Shown: positions 26,176-34,976 of the stretch, piece by piece
Layout of the letters: every line of letters starts with the position of its first letter
How positions within the stretch are numbered: position 1 is the first letter of the stretch
Assembly (NCBI GenBank): GCA_050949175.1
Contig: JBMNFG010000009.1
Location: 372,001 to 436,000, forward strand
Source of the DNA: UBA4971 sp900019985
Lineage (GTDB): Bacteria; Bacillota; SHA-98; UBA4971
Length of the DNA: 64,000 bases
Reading direction: 5' to 3'
Program-made: the position numbers and the translations under genes
The notes under the pieces: generated by a model
Told to the model about the DNA's origin: nothing
The model's input: only the letters and a program-made list of their open reading frames with translations
Database searches by the model: none

Positions 26176-26214
26176 GTACCGTGCGGGAAGATCCCGTGCG
26201 GTACATATATTTTT
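26176..26214 (+). terminator. Intrinsic terminator after nhaC
   Basis: GTACCGTGCGGG (26176-26187) pairs with CCCGTGCGGTAC (26193-26204) over 12 bp including two G-U pairs, with a 5-base loop; ATATATTTTT follows. The G-U pairs form only on the plus-strand transcript, so this is a plus-strand terminator. It abuts the stop of the convergent feoB gene. Confidence 0.75.
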
Positions 26215-27613
26215 AGGCTATTCCCAAGACCGCACAGCCTTGCGCAAGGAGGAAGCATATGAAGAAAGCTACGGCAAGAGGCATCAATGCCGAGAAAACA
26301 GTCCATTTGAAGCTTTGGGTTTCATGCCAAACAGTCCAAAGAGTTGTGGCGCACGGATAGTGAAGAACTGAGAATGCGATAAAGCAAAGCGCAGTTCGAG
26401 CAGTCCACCCGCATGATACAAGTAGGCTGTGAAGGGCGCTAAGGCTGCTGATATCTACCATGACCCCGCCTGAAGAGTACGCCATCATCAGAATAGGAAG
26501 GACAATTTCATTTGCAGGGAGCCCCAGAAGGAAAGCGGTGAGGATGAATCCGTCAAGTCCGATTAGCCTGCCCATTGGGCCGAGGGCATTTGCAAGGCGT
26601 AGAAGGAGGCTTGTTCCCTGGGTATAGGTATTGGCTAAGAGCCATGTAACGGCCCCTGCAGGGGCTGCTACAGCTGCTGCTCTTGCAAGGACAAATACAG
26701 TTTTGTCCAGAAAGGACCTGACTAGGACCTTGGTTATCTGGGGGCGTCTGTAAGGTGGCAGTTCAATGGCAAAAGCAGAAGGAATACCTTTTAAGACCGT
26801 TGAGGAAAGCGCATATGAGACAATGAACGTCACCGCCACCCCGAGGAAGATTGAAAACAGAAGCCAAAGAGCGGTTGTGCCTGCATCGCCTGTTGGAAAA
26901 ACCGATGCTTTCAAGAACAAAGAGGACACCAGGATTATCGCAGGAAATCTGCCGTTACATGGAACAAAAGTGTTGGTGAGAAGCGCAATCAACCTCTCTC
27001 TCGGAGAATCAATGATTCTACAGGCAACTACACCTGCTGCATTGCATCCGAATCCCATGCACATTGTCAAAGCCTGCTTGCCATGGCTCCCTACACGCTT
27101 GAAGAATGTATCTAAGTTAAATGCTATCCTGGGTAAGTAGCCTAAGTCCTCCAGGAGCGTAAAACACGGAAAGAAAATAGCTATCGGCGGCAGCATTACT
27201 GATATCACCCATGCTAATGACCTGTACGCGCCGAATACTGTGATACCGATGAACCATTCTTTAGCGTTACAAGCGTTTAGAAAAGTGACAAAGCGGCTTT
27301 CGATTGCGAACAAAAGCTCAAAGAGAACAGATGAAGGCCAATTCGCTCCTACAAGGGTTATCCAGAAAACAGCCAGAAGGAGTAAAGCCATGCACATGTA
27401 CCCGGTTACAGGAGATGTAAGGATATTGTCAAGGAAAGATGTGAGGTCTCTTTCAGGTCGGGCCGCACTACGCACATTTTCCTTGTAGATCTTCTCTGAG
27501 GTTTCCCTCACCGATTTTGCAATAATGCAAGTGACCTCACTGTCAGATAACACCCGGGCTTCCTCTGTCACTTTCATGATATCTTGCAGAGAATGAGGTA
27601 TGGAGTTTTTCAT
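26213..27613 (-). CDS. feoB: FeoB membrane (permease) part, separate gene
   Basis: 466 residues from ATG 27613, placed after AAGGTGG; an in-frame TTG at 27634 that overlaps the previous stop is the alternative. It is the C-terminal ferrous-iron permease of FeoB, with the Gate regions: PPIAIFFPCFTLLEDLGYLPRIAF, ALTMCMGFGCNAAGVVACRI and TNTFVPCNGRFPAII, then GLDGFILTAFLLGLPANEIVLPILMMAY. The G domain is encoded in the preceding gene rather than on the same chain. The pair should form a split Fe2+ transporter. The frames overlap by only a few bases and both ends look natural, so a true split is likelier than a sequencing error, though the latter is not excluded. Confidence 0.82.
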   Translation of the reverse strand: MKNSIPHSLQDIMKVTEEARVLSDSEVTCIIAKSVRETSEKIYKENVRSAARPERDLTSFLDNILTSPVTGYMCMALLLLAVFWITLVGANWPSSVLFELLFAIESRFVTFLNACNAKEWFIGITVFGAYRSLAWVISVMLPPIAIFFPCFTLLEDLGYLPRIAFNLDTFFKRVGSHGKQALTMCMGFGCNAAGVVACRIIDSPRERLIALLTNTFVPCNGRFPAIILVSSLFLKASVFPTGDAGTTALWLLFSIFLGVAVTFIVSYALSSTVLKGIPSAFAIELPPYRRPQITKVLVRSFLDKTVFVLARAAAVAAPAGAVTWLLANTYTQGTSLLLRLANALGPMGRLIGLDGFILTAFLLGLPANEIVLPILMMAYSSGGVMVDISSLSALHSLLVSCGWTARTALCFIAFSVLHYPCATTLWTVWHETQSFKWTVFSALMPLAVAFFICFLLAQGCAVLGIA

Positions 27614-27630
27614 GGAGGCATGCCACCTTT

Positions 27631-28755
27631 TCAAACAGACATCATAAGTCTTCGGTAAAGCTCTTCTTTAAGTTGCGGGTCTCCGTCCAGAATACGAAGT
27701 GCAATCCATCGGGGGGAGAGTTTGCATGAGTCCTTTTGAATCGATTTTTCTATCGGAGATTGGATCAGGCTGACGATCCTCTCTATGTGCTCATCGTATT
27801 TAAGCTGCAACGGATTGGTCACAATGTGTCCGGCAGCTATACCGTAGACCGTGTTCATCAGTTCTTTCAGCCCTCTTCCCAGCCTCGCTGCTGTAGGGAC
27901 TACAGGCACTCCGAGAGAGCAAGAAAGGCCAAATACATCAATTGAGATTCTCCTGCGATAAGCTTCATCCATAAGGTTAAGGGCAACTACGACACGAGGC
28001 GTAACCTCCAGTATCTCGAGGACCAGGTCAAGATTTCTCTCAAGACATGTTGCATCAGCAACTACCACTGTAACGTCAGGGGCACCGAAACAGATGAAAT
28101 CCCTTGCGACCTCCTCCTCCTTGGAGCTTGCCAGTAACGAATATGTGCCCGGTAGGTCAACCAATCTGAACCAGGTCCCCTTATGCATCACAAACCCTTC
28201 AGCGACTTTGACTGTCTTGCCGGGCCAGTTCCCTGTATGCTGGTTTAAGCCTGTAAGCGCATTAAAGAGGGCGCTTTTTCCTGTATTAGGGTTGCCTGCC
28301 AGAGCCACTGTGTATTTGGGAGCCGGCTTTTTTCTGAGAAGAAGGATAGAACGGGCCAAATGGTTCAGTCCCTTTCGTAAGCGATCGGTCAGATTATCCG
28401 GGCTGTCAGGTGTTATCAGATAGGTATGTGGGTCCGGTAAGGAAGGCCGGTGTGAGCTTAGATTATCACTTGTGGTCTCACTGTCACCCGGCTGCTCCAT
28501 GTCAGGGCTTACCAAGATCTTTTCAGCCTGTTCCCGTCTCAGCGCGACGGTCGCTCCTCTTACAAAATATGCTGTGGGATCGCCGGTCGGGCTTCTCCGG
28601 ATCGGAGTCACTTGCACTCCGGGAACAAAACCGATGTAGAGAAGGCGCAACCTGGTTTCATCTTTTGAGACAACCCGTAAGATCCTGCACCTTACAGAAG
28701 GCAGGACTGAAGAGAGGGGAAGTTCTTCCGCTGCATTGCCTCTACCGGGCATCAT
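27631..28755 (-). CDS. FeoA - FeoB G-domain fusion
   Basis: About 374 residues from ATG 28755, which follows GGTGGAGGC; an in-frame TTG at 28794 is an alternative. The N-terminal 80 residues are FeoA/SH3-like (LSSVLPSVRCRILRVV...RLLYIGFVPGVQVTPI..., ending FVRGATVALRREQAEKILV). A variable linker follows, then the FeoB GTPase: G1 GNPNTGKSALFNAL, G2 GKTVKVAEG, G3 DLPGTYSL, G4 NLMD and G5 PTAA. It ends in helices before the stop at 27631, where the permease gene starts. Ferrous iron uptake is the established role of the parts. The fusion plus split is unusual. Confidence 0.82.
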   Translation of the reverse strand: MMPGRGNAAEELPLSSVLPSVRCRILRVVSKDETRLRLLYIGFVPGVQVTPIRRSPTGDPTAYFVRGATVALRREQAEKILVSPDMEQPGDSETTSDNLSSHRPSLPDPHTYLITPDSPDNLTDRLRKGLNHLARSILLLRKKPAPKYTVALAGNPNTGKSALFNALTGLNQHTGNWPGKTVKVAEGFVMHKGTWFRLVDLPGTYSLLASSKEEEVARDFICFGAPDVTVVVADATCLERNLDLVLEILEVTPRVVVALNLMDEAYRRRISIDVFGLSCSLGVPVVPTAARLGRGLKELMNTVYGIAAGHIVTNPLQLKYDEHIERIVSLIQSPIEKSIQKDSCKLSPRWIALRILDGDPQLKEELYRRLMMSV

Positions 28756-28938
28756 GCCTCCACCCCGTTTCACGGCATGGTCTGAAAAGAACAATCTCTG
28801 GGTGTGACTTTAGGCGAACAATCGAGGGTTTAAGAAATCACTTCTATGGCCTGCATGAAGAACGTCTTTACATACTATGACTCAGATGCGGTCACCGGTT
28901 ACTGTATGGGCCGGATGAAAAAGTGCCGGGATCATTGA

Positions 28939-28968
28939 TTGAGTGAAAAGGAAATGGTAACATATAAA
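28939..28968 (+). promoter_or_regulatory. Likely promoter of the cobalamin-riboswitch transcript
   Basis: TTGAGT (28939-28944) and TATAAA (28963-28968) with an 18-bp spacer, just before the riboswitch and divergent from feoA/feoB. Confidence 0.45.
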
Positions 28969-28974
28969 TGTTCG

Positions 28975-29170
28975 ACAACTGAATCTTGGGACCTGACAGG
29001 TGCCCTTTTAGGGAGAATAGGGAAGAGGAAGCAGGATGCATCCTGTAATCCCGCGGTTCCCGCCACTGTACCCGGTGAGCATCCTTTCGTTACGCCACTC
29101 ATGGATGGGGAAGGCCTAAGGAAGTGCTATGAGCCGGAAGCCAGGAGACCTGCCTGTCGAGGTTTGCTTG
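28975..29170 (+). ncRNA. Cobalamin riboswitch
   Basis: Conserved elements in order are GACAGGTGCCCTTTTAGGG with AATAGGGAA (28995-29030), ATCCCGCGGTTCCCGCCACTG (29048-29069) and the B12 box AGCCAGGAGACCTGCC (about 29140-29155). All match the AdoCbl aptamer. A terminator at 29221-29254 follows, so it probably switches transcription of the vitamin B12 uptake genes and cobO downstream. The open frame 28939-29265 across it is not a gene. Confidence 0.9.
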
Positions 29171-29220
29171 TTACGCCTTCGGGACAAAGGGGTTTCAAGC
29201 CAAAAGTGTGTTTTGGCGAG

Positions 29221-29254
29221 ATGCCCCGGCGAAAGGTTGGGGCATTTTCTCTTT
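29221..29254 (+). terminator. Riboswitch expression-platform terminator
   Basis: ATGCCCC (29221-29227) pairs with GGGGCAT (29239-29245), followed by TTTTCTCTTT. It lies between the aptamer and btuF, so it is the expected off-state hairpin when cobalamin is bound. Confidence 0.75.
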
Positions 29255-29358
29255 ACCGGAGCTGATTAGGGAAACTACGGCTGAGGCGGGAAGCTTAGTG
29301 TTTCCAGGGAGATAAGCGGCAGGCTTTGCCGACTGATACCGGAATAGGAGGTTGTGAC

Positions 29359-30267
29359 GTGGACGTAGTTTCGTGTAGGCCGGTTCTTGCAGTTATTGTT
29401 GTTGTGCTCAGCGTTGCGCTGCTGGGCAGTCCTCTGGGTGCTGTAGCGCAGAGCGGACCCAGTATCATCGATGCACTGGGCAGGGAGGTCAAAGTCGAAT
29501 TACCTGTTGAAAGCATTGTCTCCATTGCTCCGAGTAATACCGAGATCCTGTTTTCCTTAGGCCTTGGTGAGAAGGTAACAGGTGTAACTGAGGAGTGCAA
29601 TTATCCTCCGGAAGCTAAGTTGAAGCCCAAAGTCGGTCAAGTGGAAATGAATATCGAAAAGATAGTGGAGATCTCCCCTGATCTTGTAGTTGCAGTTGCA
29701 AGCATGCAATTGCCTGTCATAGAAACCCTCTCTGATTTAGGCATACCTGTTCTGGCTCTGGATCCGAAAGGCCTCCCTGATGTTTTGGGAAGCATCATGT
29801 TAGTTGGTAAAGTCACAGGGCAAGAAGACGCTGCAACACTCCTTGTGGAAAGGCTCGATAACAGGATCCGAGACATTCGACAAAAATCAGCTGACGCCGT
29901 GGCCAAAGGCGGCAGGCCCAGGGTTTTTGTGGAGATATGGGACGATCCTCTTATGACTGTAGGGCCGGGTACTTTTATCGATGAGCTTATCCGGTACGCC
30001 GGCGGAGAAAACATTGCCCATGATGCAGGTATGGAGTGGCCTGAGTTCAGCCTGGAAGTTGTTATTGAAAGGGATCCTGATGTGATCATAACCCTATGGC
30101 AAGAACCGGAAGACGTCTATTCCAGGCCTGCCTGGAGCACGATATCTGCGTGCATGACAAAGCGCGTCCACAAAATCGACCCTGACATTCTGACTCGCCC
30201 CGGACCAAGGTTAGTTGAAGGCCTTGAAGAGCTCCTTGAGGTTATACACCCGGGTTCAGGTGACTGA
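29359..30267 (+). CDS. btuF: Cobalamin ABC transporter, substrate-binding protein
   Basis: 302 residues from GTG 29359, chosen because AGGAGG at 29346-29351 is 7 bases upstream; the frame is open to 29326. A signal sequence with a hydrophobic core (LAVIVVVLSVALLG) is followed by the type III periplasmic-binding fold: ALGREVKVELPVESIVSIAPSNTEILFSLGLGEKVTGVTEECNYPPEA, VGQVEMNIEKIVEISPDLVV and a C-terminal lobe ending PGPRLVEGLEELLEVIHP. There is no lipobox Cys at the usual place. The riboswitch upstream and btuC, btuD and cobO downstream support cobalamin or another corrinoid rather than a siderophore. Confidence 0.87.
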   Translation: MDVVSCRPVLAVIVVVLSVALLGSPLGAVAQSGPSIIDALGREVKVELPVESIVSIAPSNTEILFSLGLGEKVTGVTEECNYPPEAKLKPKVGQVEMNIEKIVEISPDLVVAVASMQLPVIETLSDLGIPVLALDPKGLPDVLGSIMLVGKVTGQEDAATLLVERLDNRIRDIRQKSADAVAKGGRPRVFVEIWDDPLMTVGPGTFIDELIRYAGGENIAHDAGMEWPEFSLEVVIERDPDVIITLWQEPEDVYSRPAWSTISACMTKRVHKIDPDILTRPGPRLVEGLEELLEVIHPGSGD

Positions 30268-30328
30268 AGGCTGTTCAGTATTGGCGTTTGGAGATTTGGA
30301 GACCAGGAGAGCTGAGAAAGGACAGACT

Positions 30329-31412
30329 ATGACTTACGCAACTCGAGGGGACGCGATCCGAGGAAGCGCAACCCGGAGGGACAAGCGGAAAAGCTCAATT
30401 GTCGTATTGATATTGCTCCTATTCGCGGCAGTCATTGTTGCAGCCGGGGTCGGTGCTGTACCGGTGCCTGTACCTGATGTTACATCAACCCTCCTTCAAA
30501 CGGGTTCCTGTTGTTAACAGGTGGATATCAGGTGCGGCAAAGCAGAACACATATGAGACAATAATCCTCCGGGTGAGATTGCCCAGGATTTTGCTGGCAA
30601 TAGTAGTCGGAGGATCTCTTTCCGGTGCAGGGGCCTCGCTTCAGGGCTTGTTCGGGAACCCGCTGGCTGACCCTTATATTATGGGGATATCTTCAGGCGC
30701 GGCTTTGGGAGCCACCATTGCGATTTCCGCCAGGTTGCCGTCGATTGTCCCGGGCTTAAGCTCCGTGCCTGTCGCTGCTTTTGTTGCTTCCGTTGCCACA
30801 ATGGCGCTGGTGTACTACCTTGCAGGTGTACCGGGCAAGGCATCTATGGATACGCTCCTCCTGTCCGGGGTGGTTGTGAGTTCATTTCTGTGGGCGGTTA
30901 TGTCCTTTATCATGATGAGGTCCGGGGATTCTCTGAGAGAGATTATGATGTGGCTTATGGGAAGCCTCTCAAACAAGGGCTATACCCATGTCAGAATGGC
31001 ATTCCCCTATGTAGTATTTGGTATTTCCGTCTTGACAGTCATGGCGCGGGATTTAAACCTTATTTGCCTTGGCGATGATGAAGCGAGGTACCTAGGTATC
31101 AACCCTGAACACTCCAAGATGATTATTATGTTTGCTGCTTCCCTGGCGACTGCAGCCTCTGTCTCCGTAGGAGGAATAATCGGTTTTGTAGGGCTTATAG
31201 TCCCGCATATAATGCGGATTATCTTAGGTCCTGACCATAGGCTGCTGCTGCCCGCGTCTGTTATTGCAGGCGGGATATTCCTTGTTGTGGCTGATGCTAT
31301 TGCCCGTACAGTGATCGCGCCTACGGAAATCCCTGTGGGAATCATCACTGCGCTTGTAGGTGCACCTTTCTTTTTCTACGTCCTCAGGCGAAGAAAGGTG
31401 CACAAGGGATGA
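30329..31412 (+). CDS. btuC: Cobalamin ABC transporter permease, apparent frameshift
   Basis: FecCD/BtuC-type permease. The true N-terminus starts at ATG 30329 (TRRDKRKSSIVVLILLLFAAVIVAAGVGAVPVPVPDV) and the frame hits a stop at 30517. The rest (from VPVVNRWISGAAKQNTYETIILRVRLPRILLAIVVGGSLSGAGASLQGLFGNPLADPYIMGISSGAALGA to YVLRRRK) lies in the +1 frame. Deleting one G from the GGG at about 30503-30505 restores an uninterrupted chain of about 360 residues with all family motifs, including GFVGLIVPH. It is either a recent lesion or an indel error. It transports corrinoid with BtuF and BtuD. Confidence 0.8.
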
Positions 31413-31436
31413 ACCATGATAAGAGAGTGAGACCCG

Positions 31437-32240
31437 GTGAGAATGAGGCTTGAAGCGTTTTCCATAAGTTACGATTACGGTATAATAAAGGCCGTAGATG
31501 ATGTATCAGTCTCCTTGGGGAGCGGTGAATTCGTAGGCATTCTGGGACCTAACGGCTCAGGAAAGACCACACTCCTGCGGGTGCTTTCAGGGGCCTTGAA
31601 GCCGCAAGGAGGAACAGTCTTCCTTGACGGTGAAGATGTCCATAAGATGGGGCCTAAGGCCGTCGCCAAGAAGATTGCAGTAGTACCGCAGAACGGGTAT
31701 ATACCTTTTCCTTTCTCTGTTTTCGAGGTTGTAATGATGGGCCGCGAGCCCCATATGAAGAGGTTTTCCGGGGAGAGTCCGGAGGATTTCCGGATTGTCT
31801 CCAATGCCATGGAAGTTGCAGGACTTACCCACCTTGCACAAAGGTCAGTTCTCGATCTATCTTACGGAGAGAGACAGAGGGTAATCGTTGCAAGAGCTCT
31901 TGCCCAGGAGCCTGGGATTCTGCTTTTGGATGAGCCGACTTCCCATCTTGATCCCGGTTACCAGATAGAGATAATGGATGTCTTTAAATCCCTGGCAGAA
32001 TCGAGGAACATCGGAGTCCTTGCTGTCCTGCACGATGTCAATCTGGCTTCTCAGTACGCAGACAGATTAATCGTGTTAAGCAAAGGCAAAAAGGTTGCAG
32101 ACGGGCCTCCCGAAGAAGTCATAACGAAAGAGCTCTTGGAAAACGTATACGGTATAAAGGCTATCATCGGGACTCATCCGGCCTCCGGTTGTCCACAAGT
32201 GATGTTGGTGCCAGGGGGAATCTTGGGAGATCGTAGGTGA
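31437..32240 (+). CDS. btuD: Cobalamin ABC transporter ATPase
   Basis: 267 residues from GTG 31437. It has the FecE/BtuD order of motifs: Walker A GILGPNGSGKTTLLR, Q-loop VPQNGYIPFPFSVFEVVMMGREPH, signature LSYGERQRVIVARALAQ, Walker B ILLLDEPTSHLD and switch His VLHDVNLASQYADRL. It powers the BtuC permease. It lies 25 bp after btuC and five bases before cobO, within the riboswitch-controlled operon. Confidence 0.92.
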   Translation: MRMRLEAFSISYDYGIIKAVDDVSVSLGSGEFVGILGPNGSGKTTLLRVLSGALKPQGGTVFLDGEDVHKMGPKAVAKKIAVVPQNGYIPFPFSVFEVVMMGREPHMKRFSGESPEDFRIVSNAMEVAGLTHLAQRSVLDLSYGERQRVIVARALAQEPGILLLDEPTSHLDPGYQIEIMDVFKSLAESRNIGVLAVLHDVNLASQYADRLIVLSKGKKVADGPPEEVITKELLENVYGIKAIIGTHPASGCPQVMLVPGGILGDRR

Positions 32241-32244
32241 CGTT

Positions 32245-32877
32245 ATGGAGCTTCCATCCAAAGAGCCTGCTGCTGAAATCAGGAAGCAGGATATGAAAGG
32301 GCCCGGACTTGTCCAGGTTTATACCGGAGACGGCAAAGGGAAGACCACCGCCGCCTTAGGCCTTGCTTTGAGGGCGTCCGGCCACAGGTATTCGGTGACG
32401 GTCATTCAATTCGCCAAAGGCATAAGTTATACAGGGGAGCTATTCTCTATCCAGCGGTTGTACCCTGAAATCCGGCTGTACCAATTCGGGCGTGACTGCC
32501 GGCGTGCTTCTTCCGTGAGGCAAGGTATTGAAACCTGCAGCGCATGCTGTGAATGCATGCTCAAGGTCGGAGAAGTGACAGATGAAGACCGCAGTCTGGC
32601 TGAAAAAGCGCTGGCTCTGGCTTTTGATGTTGCCTCAGGGCATGACACTGACATCCTGATTCTGGATGAGGTATCCCTTGCGATAAAGTTCGGTTTGATT
32701 GCAACGTACGACGTAGTTCGCTTGATCAAAGGAAAGCCTAAGAACATGGAGCTCATTCTTACCGGCAGAGATATGCCGAAAGAAATCTTAGAATGTGCAG
32801 ATCTCGTTACAGAAATGCGTGAAGTGAAGCACCCGTATGCCCAGGGGATACCGGCTCGCAGGGGGATTGAGTACTAG
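32245..32877 (+). CDS. cobO: Cob(I)yrinic acid a,c-diamide adenosyltransferase
   Basis: 210 residues from ATG 32245. CobO/BtuR-type enzyme that adenosylates corrinoids using ATP. The P-loop VYTGDGKGKTTAALGLALRASG is diagnostic, followed by VIQFAKG, DILILDEVSLAIKFGLI and LILTGRDMPKEILECADLVTEMREVKHPYAQGIPARRGIEY. A Cys-rich middle segment (ETCSACCECMLKVGEV) is an insertion relative to the usual family and might bind metal, though this is only a guess. Its place at the end of the B12-uptake operon fits conversion of imported corrinoid to adenosylcobalamin. Confidence 0.9.
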   Translation: MELPSKEPAAEIRKQDMKGPGLVQVYTGDGKGKTTAALGLALRASGHRYSVTVIQFAKGISYTGELFSIQRLYPEIRLYQFGRDCRRASSVRQGIETCSACCECMLKVGEVTDEDRSLAEKALALAFDVASGHDTDILILDEVSLAIKFGLIATYDVVRLIKGKPKNMELILTGRDMPKEILECADLVTEMREVKHPYAQGIPARRGIEY

Positions 32878-32904
32878 ACTCTTATTTTGCTTGGGAGGGC
32901 TGTT

Positions 32905-34062
32905 ATGAACTTCCCCGGATACTATCGAAGCAGGCGTCCGTCATTCATAAGTTATTTGCTGGTAGGCCTTCTGGGTGCTGTTATAGGAGGCCTTATTGTC
33001 GGAGCCTTCTTCTTGGAAGAAGTAGATAAGCGTATTGCTGACATACCGAAAAGCGTGCCTGATTTAGGGGAACCTGCACGGATTAATGTTGTAGAGCGAG
33101 ATTACTCTTCTCCGCCAGGTCCGGTTCTCGGTGTGGCAGACATAGCCAAAGAAGTCGGTCCTGCTATAGTCAAGATTTCCACTCTGAAAGAGCGGGTCTA
33201 CTATACTTTCTTCTTTGGGCGCATGGTCCAGGAGGAAGAAGGGTTAGGATCAGGCGTCATATTCGATAGAAGGGGATATGTACTTACGAATTATCATGTT
33301 ATTGAGGATGCCAAGGAAATCGGAGTAGTCCTCTCCGACGGGCGGGAGTTTGTAGCTACTGTCGTCGGAGGCGACTATTACACTGATCTGGCAGTCCTGA
33401 AAATAGACGGAGAGAACTTGCCTTACGCTGTATTAGGTGATTCAGACCTTGTGCAAGTAGGTGAGGCTGCAGTTGCCATAGGTAATCCGTTCGGATTTGA
33501 CAATACAGTCACTGCAGGCGTAGTCAGCGCATTGGGGCGGTCAGTGCCTCTGGATGTAGAACAAGGGATTTACCTTGAGAATCTAATCCAGACAGATGCC
33601 CCTATTAATCCTGGCAACAGCGGAGGCGCACTTGCTGATGCCCGTGGCACTGTGATTGGGATCAATACTGCCATCTATGCTGAAGCCCAGGGAATCGGGT
33701 TTGCCATCCCTAGCAACACTGCGAAGCAAATAGCCAAAGAGCTTGTGGAATTTGGAAAAGTAAGGCGTCCGTGGATCGGGATCACTCAGGTGTGGGTGAT
33801 TACTCCTTCGATTGCCCGTGACTACCGCCTCGGTATTGACCACGGGCTGGCTATCGCAAGCTATGTCAGACAGAGCCCTGTGGGTTCAGCAGGCCTTCGC
33901 CGCGGCGATATCATTGTATCAGCAGGAGGCAAAGCCACAAGAACAGTATCTGACCTCAGAGAAGCCGTAAACTCCGCAGGTATAGGCGGCAGGCTTGAGC
34001 TCACTGTCTATCGCGACGGAAGGACCTTCAATGTGACTGTAAATGTAAGCGAAGCTCCGTAA
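32905..34062 (+). CDS. htrA: HtrA/DegP-like membrane-anchored serine protease
   Basis: 385 residues from ATG 32905, with GGGAGGGC upstream; an in-frame TTG at 32887 is less likely. An N-terminal anchor helix (YLLVGLLGAVIGGLIVGAFF) is followed by a trypsin-like domain with His in YVLTNYHVIEDA, Asp in YYTDLAVLKIDG and Ser in NPGNSGGALADARG. A C-terminal PDZ domain begins near AIASYVRQSPVGSAGLRRGDIIVS. It should degrade or sense misfolded exported proteins on the outer face of the membrane. It follows cobO by 27 bp but is functionally unrelated to it. Confidence 0.92.
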   Translation: MNFPGYYRSRRPSFISYLLVGLLGAVIGGLIVGAFFLEEVDKRIADIPKSVPDLGEPARINVVERDYSSPPGPVLGVADIAKEVGPAIVKISTLKERVYYTFFFGRMVQEEEGLGSGVIFDRRGYVLTNYHVIEDAKEIGVVLSDGREFVATVVGGDYYTDLAVLKIDGENLPYAVLGDSDLVQVGEAAVAIGNPFGFDNTVTAGVVSALGRSVPLDVEQGIYLENLIQTDAPINPGNSGGALADARGTVIGINTAIYAEAQGIGFAIPSNTAKQIAKELVEFGKVRRPWIGITQVWVITPSIARDYRLGIDHGLAIASYVRQSPVGSAGLRRGDIIVSAGGKATRTVSDLREAVNSAGIGGRLELTVYRDGRTFNVTVNVSEAP

Positions 34063-34072
34063 GCCGCCAAGG

Positions 34073-34819
34073 CTATAGCCCTGTGGGAGCTTCAATGAAT
34101 ACTGTGGGAATGCCCAGCACAGATTCTATGTGCCTTCCCAAAGCCTTAGGCCCCAGAGTCTCGGTGGCATAGTGTCCTCCGAATATAAGGCCTATTTCAC
34201 CGTCCTGTGCCAGTGCAACCGCTTCATGGGACGTTTCTCCGGTAAGGTAAAGGTCAGCACCTGCCTCAATAGCTTGTTGCAGGTCTCCTCCGGCATCGCC
34301 GCTGCACACGGCAACCCTTGTTATCTTGCCGGTGCGGAATGGAAATACTTGCGCCTTACTGCCTGTACTGTGTTCAACAAGTTTCGCCACTTCATAGATA
34401 TCAGTCGCCTCTATGGTTCCGATAAGGCCTATCAAAGACCCTTTATACCTCAGAAAAGGCCTTTGATTCCTGAGTCCGATTATTCTTGCCAGTTCAACAT
34501 TGTTTCCTACGCCTTCATGCATGTCAAGGGGAAGATGCACAGCATAAAGGCCTATGCCATTCTCCATCAGATATCTGACACGCCTATATAGCGGGCCTGT
34601 CAGAGGTACTTTGTCCCAGAACAGTCCATGGTGGGCGATGACGAGTTCTGCCCCGTGCTCATTTGCTTGCTTAAATACATCCAGGGTTGCATCTACTGCC
34701 AAAGCTATCTTTGTAATTTCCCTATCTGTTTCCACCTGCAATCCGTTGAGTGAGGAATCGGGAATGTAATTAATATTGAGGAAACTGTCCAGGTAATCGG
34801 TAATCTTTGAAAGCTTCAT
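34073..34819 (-). CDS. Nif3-like dinuclear metal-centre protein
   Basis: 248 residues from ATG 34819 (TTG 34822 is the alternative start). It belongs to the NIF3/YqfO/YbgI family. Metal-ligand motifs seen are ELVIAHHGLFWD (HH), YAVHLPLDMHEGVGNN (H and D) and the C-terminal GGHYATETLGPKAL. The central CutA-like insert of long YqfO proteins is missing, so this is the short form. Function in the family is debated (GTP cyclohydrolase-like fold, metal binding); no reaction is claimed. It is convergent with htrA. Confidence 0.88.
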   Translation of the reverse strand: MKLSKITDYLDSFLNINYIPDSSLNGLQVETDREITKIALAVDATLDVFKQANEHGAELVIAHHGLFWDKVPLTGPLYRRVRYLMENGIGLYAVHLPLDMHEGVGNNVELARIIGLRNQRPFLRYKGSLIGLIGTIEATDIYEVAKLVEHSTGSKAQVFPFRTGKITRVAVCSGDAGGDLQQAIEAGADLYLTGETSHEAVALAQDGEIGLIFGGHYATETLGPKALGRHIESVLGIPTVFIEAPTGL

Positions 34820-34976
34820 CAAGGTTCACCGCCTCAAAAACCACTGTTTTCCGCTACTTCTGTCATAGGATAATCATATCACAGGTCCCAACGATCCTCG
34901 ACTGTTTTCATCTGAATAGCAAATATGCCAGGCGGCATAATAAGTCCAGGTTTGAACAGAGCCGGGGGTATTTGCC

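Noticed and set aside
28939..29265. A 108-codon plus-strand open frame
   Set aside because: It lies across the cobalamin aptamer and its terminator; composition is not protein-like and the RNA explanation accounts for the conserved blocks.
30215..30328. Upstream extension of the btuC first frame to 30215
   Set aside because: It overlaps btuF and has no ribosome site; ATG 30329 gives a normal basic N-terminus followed by a membrane helix.
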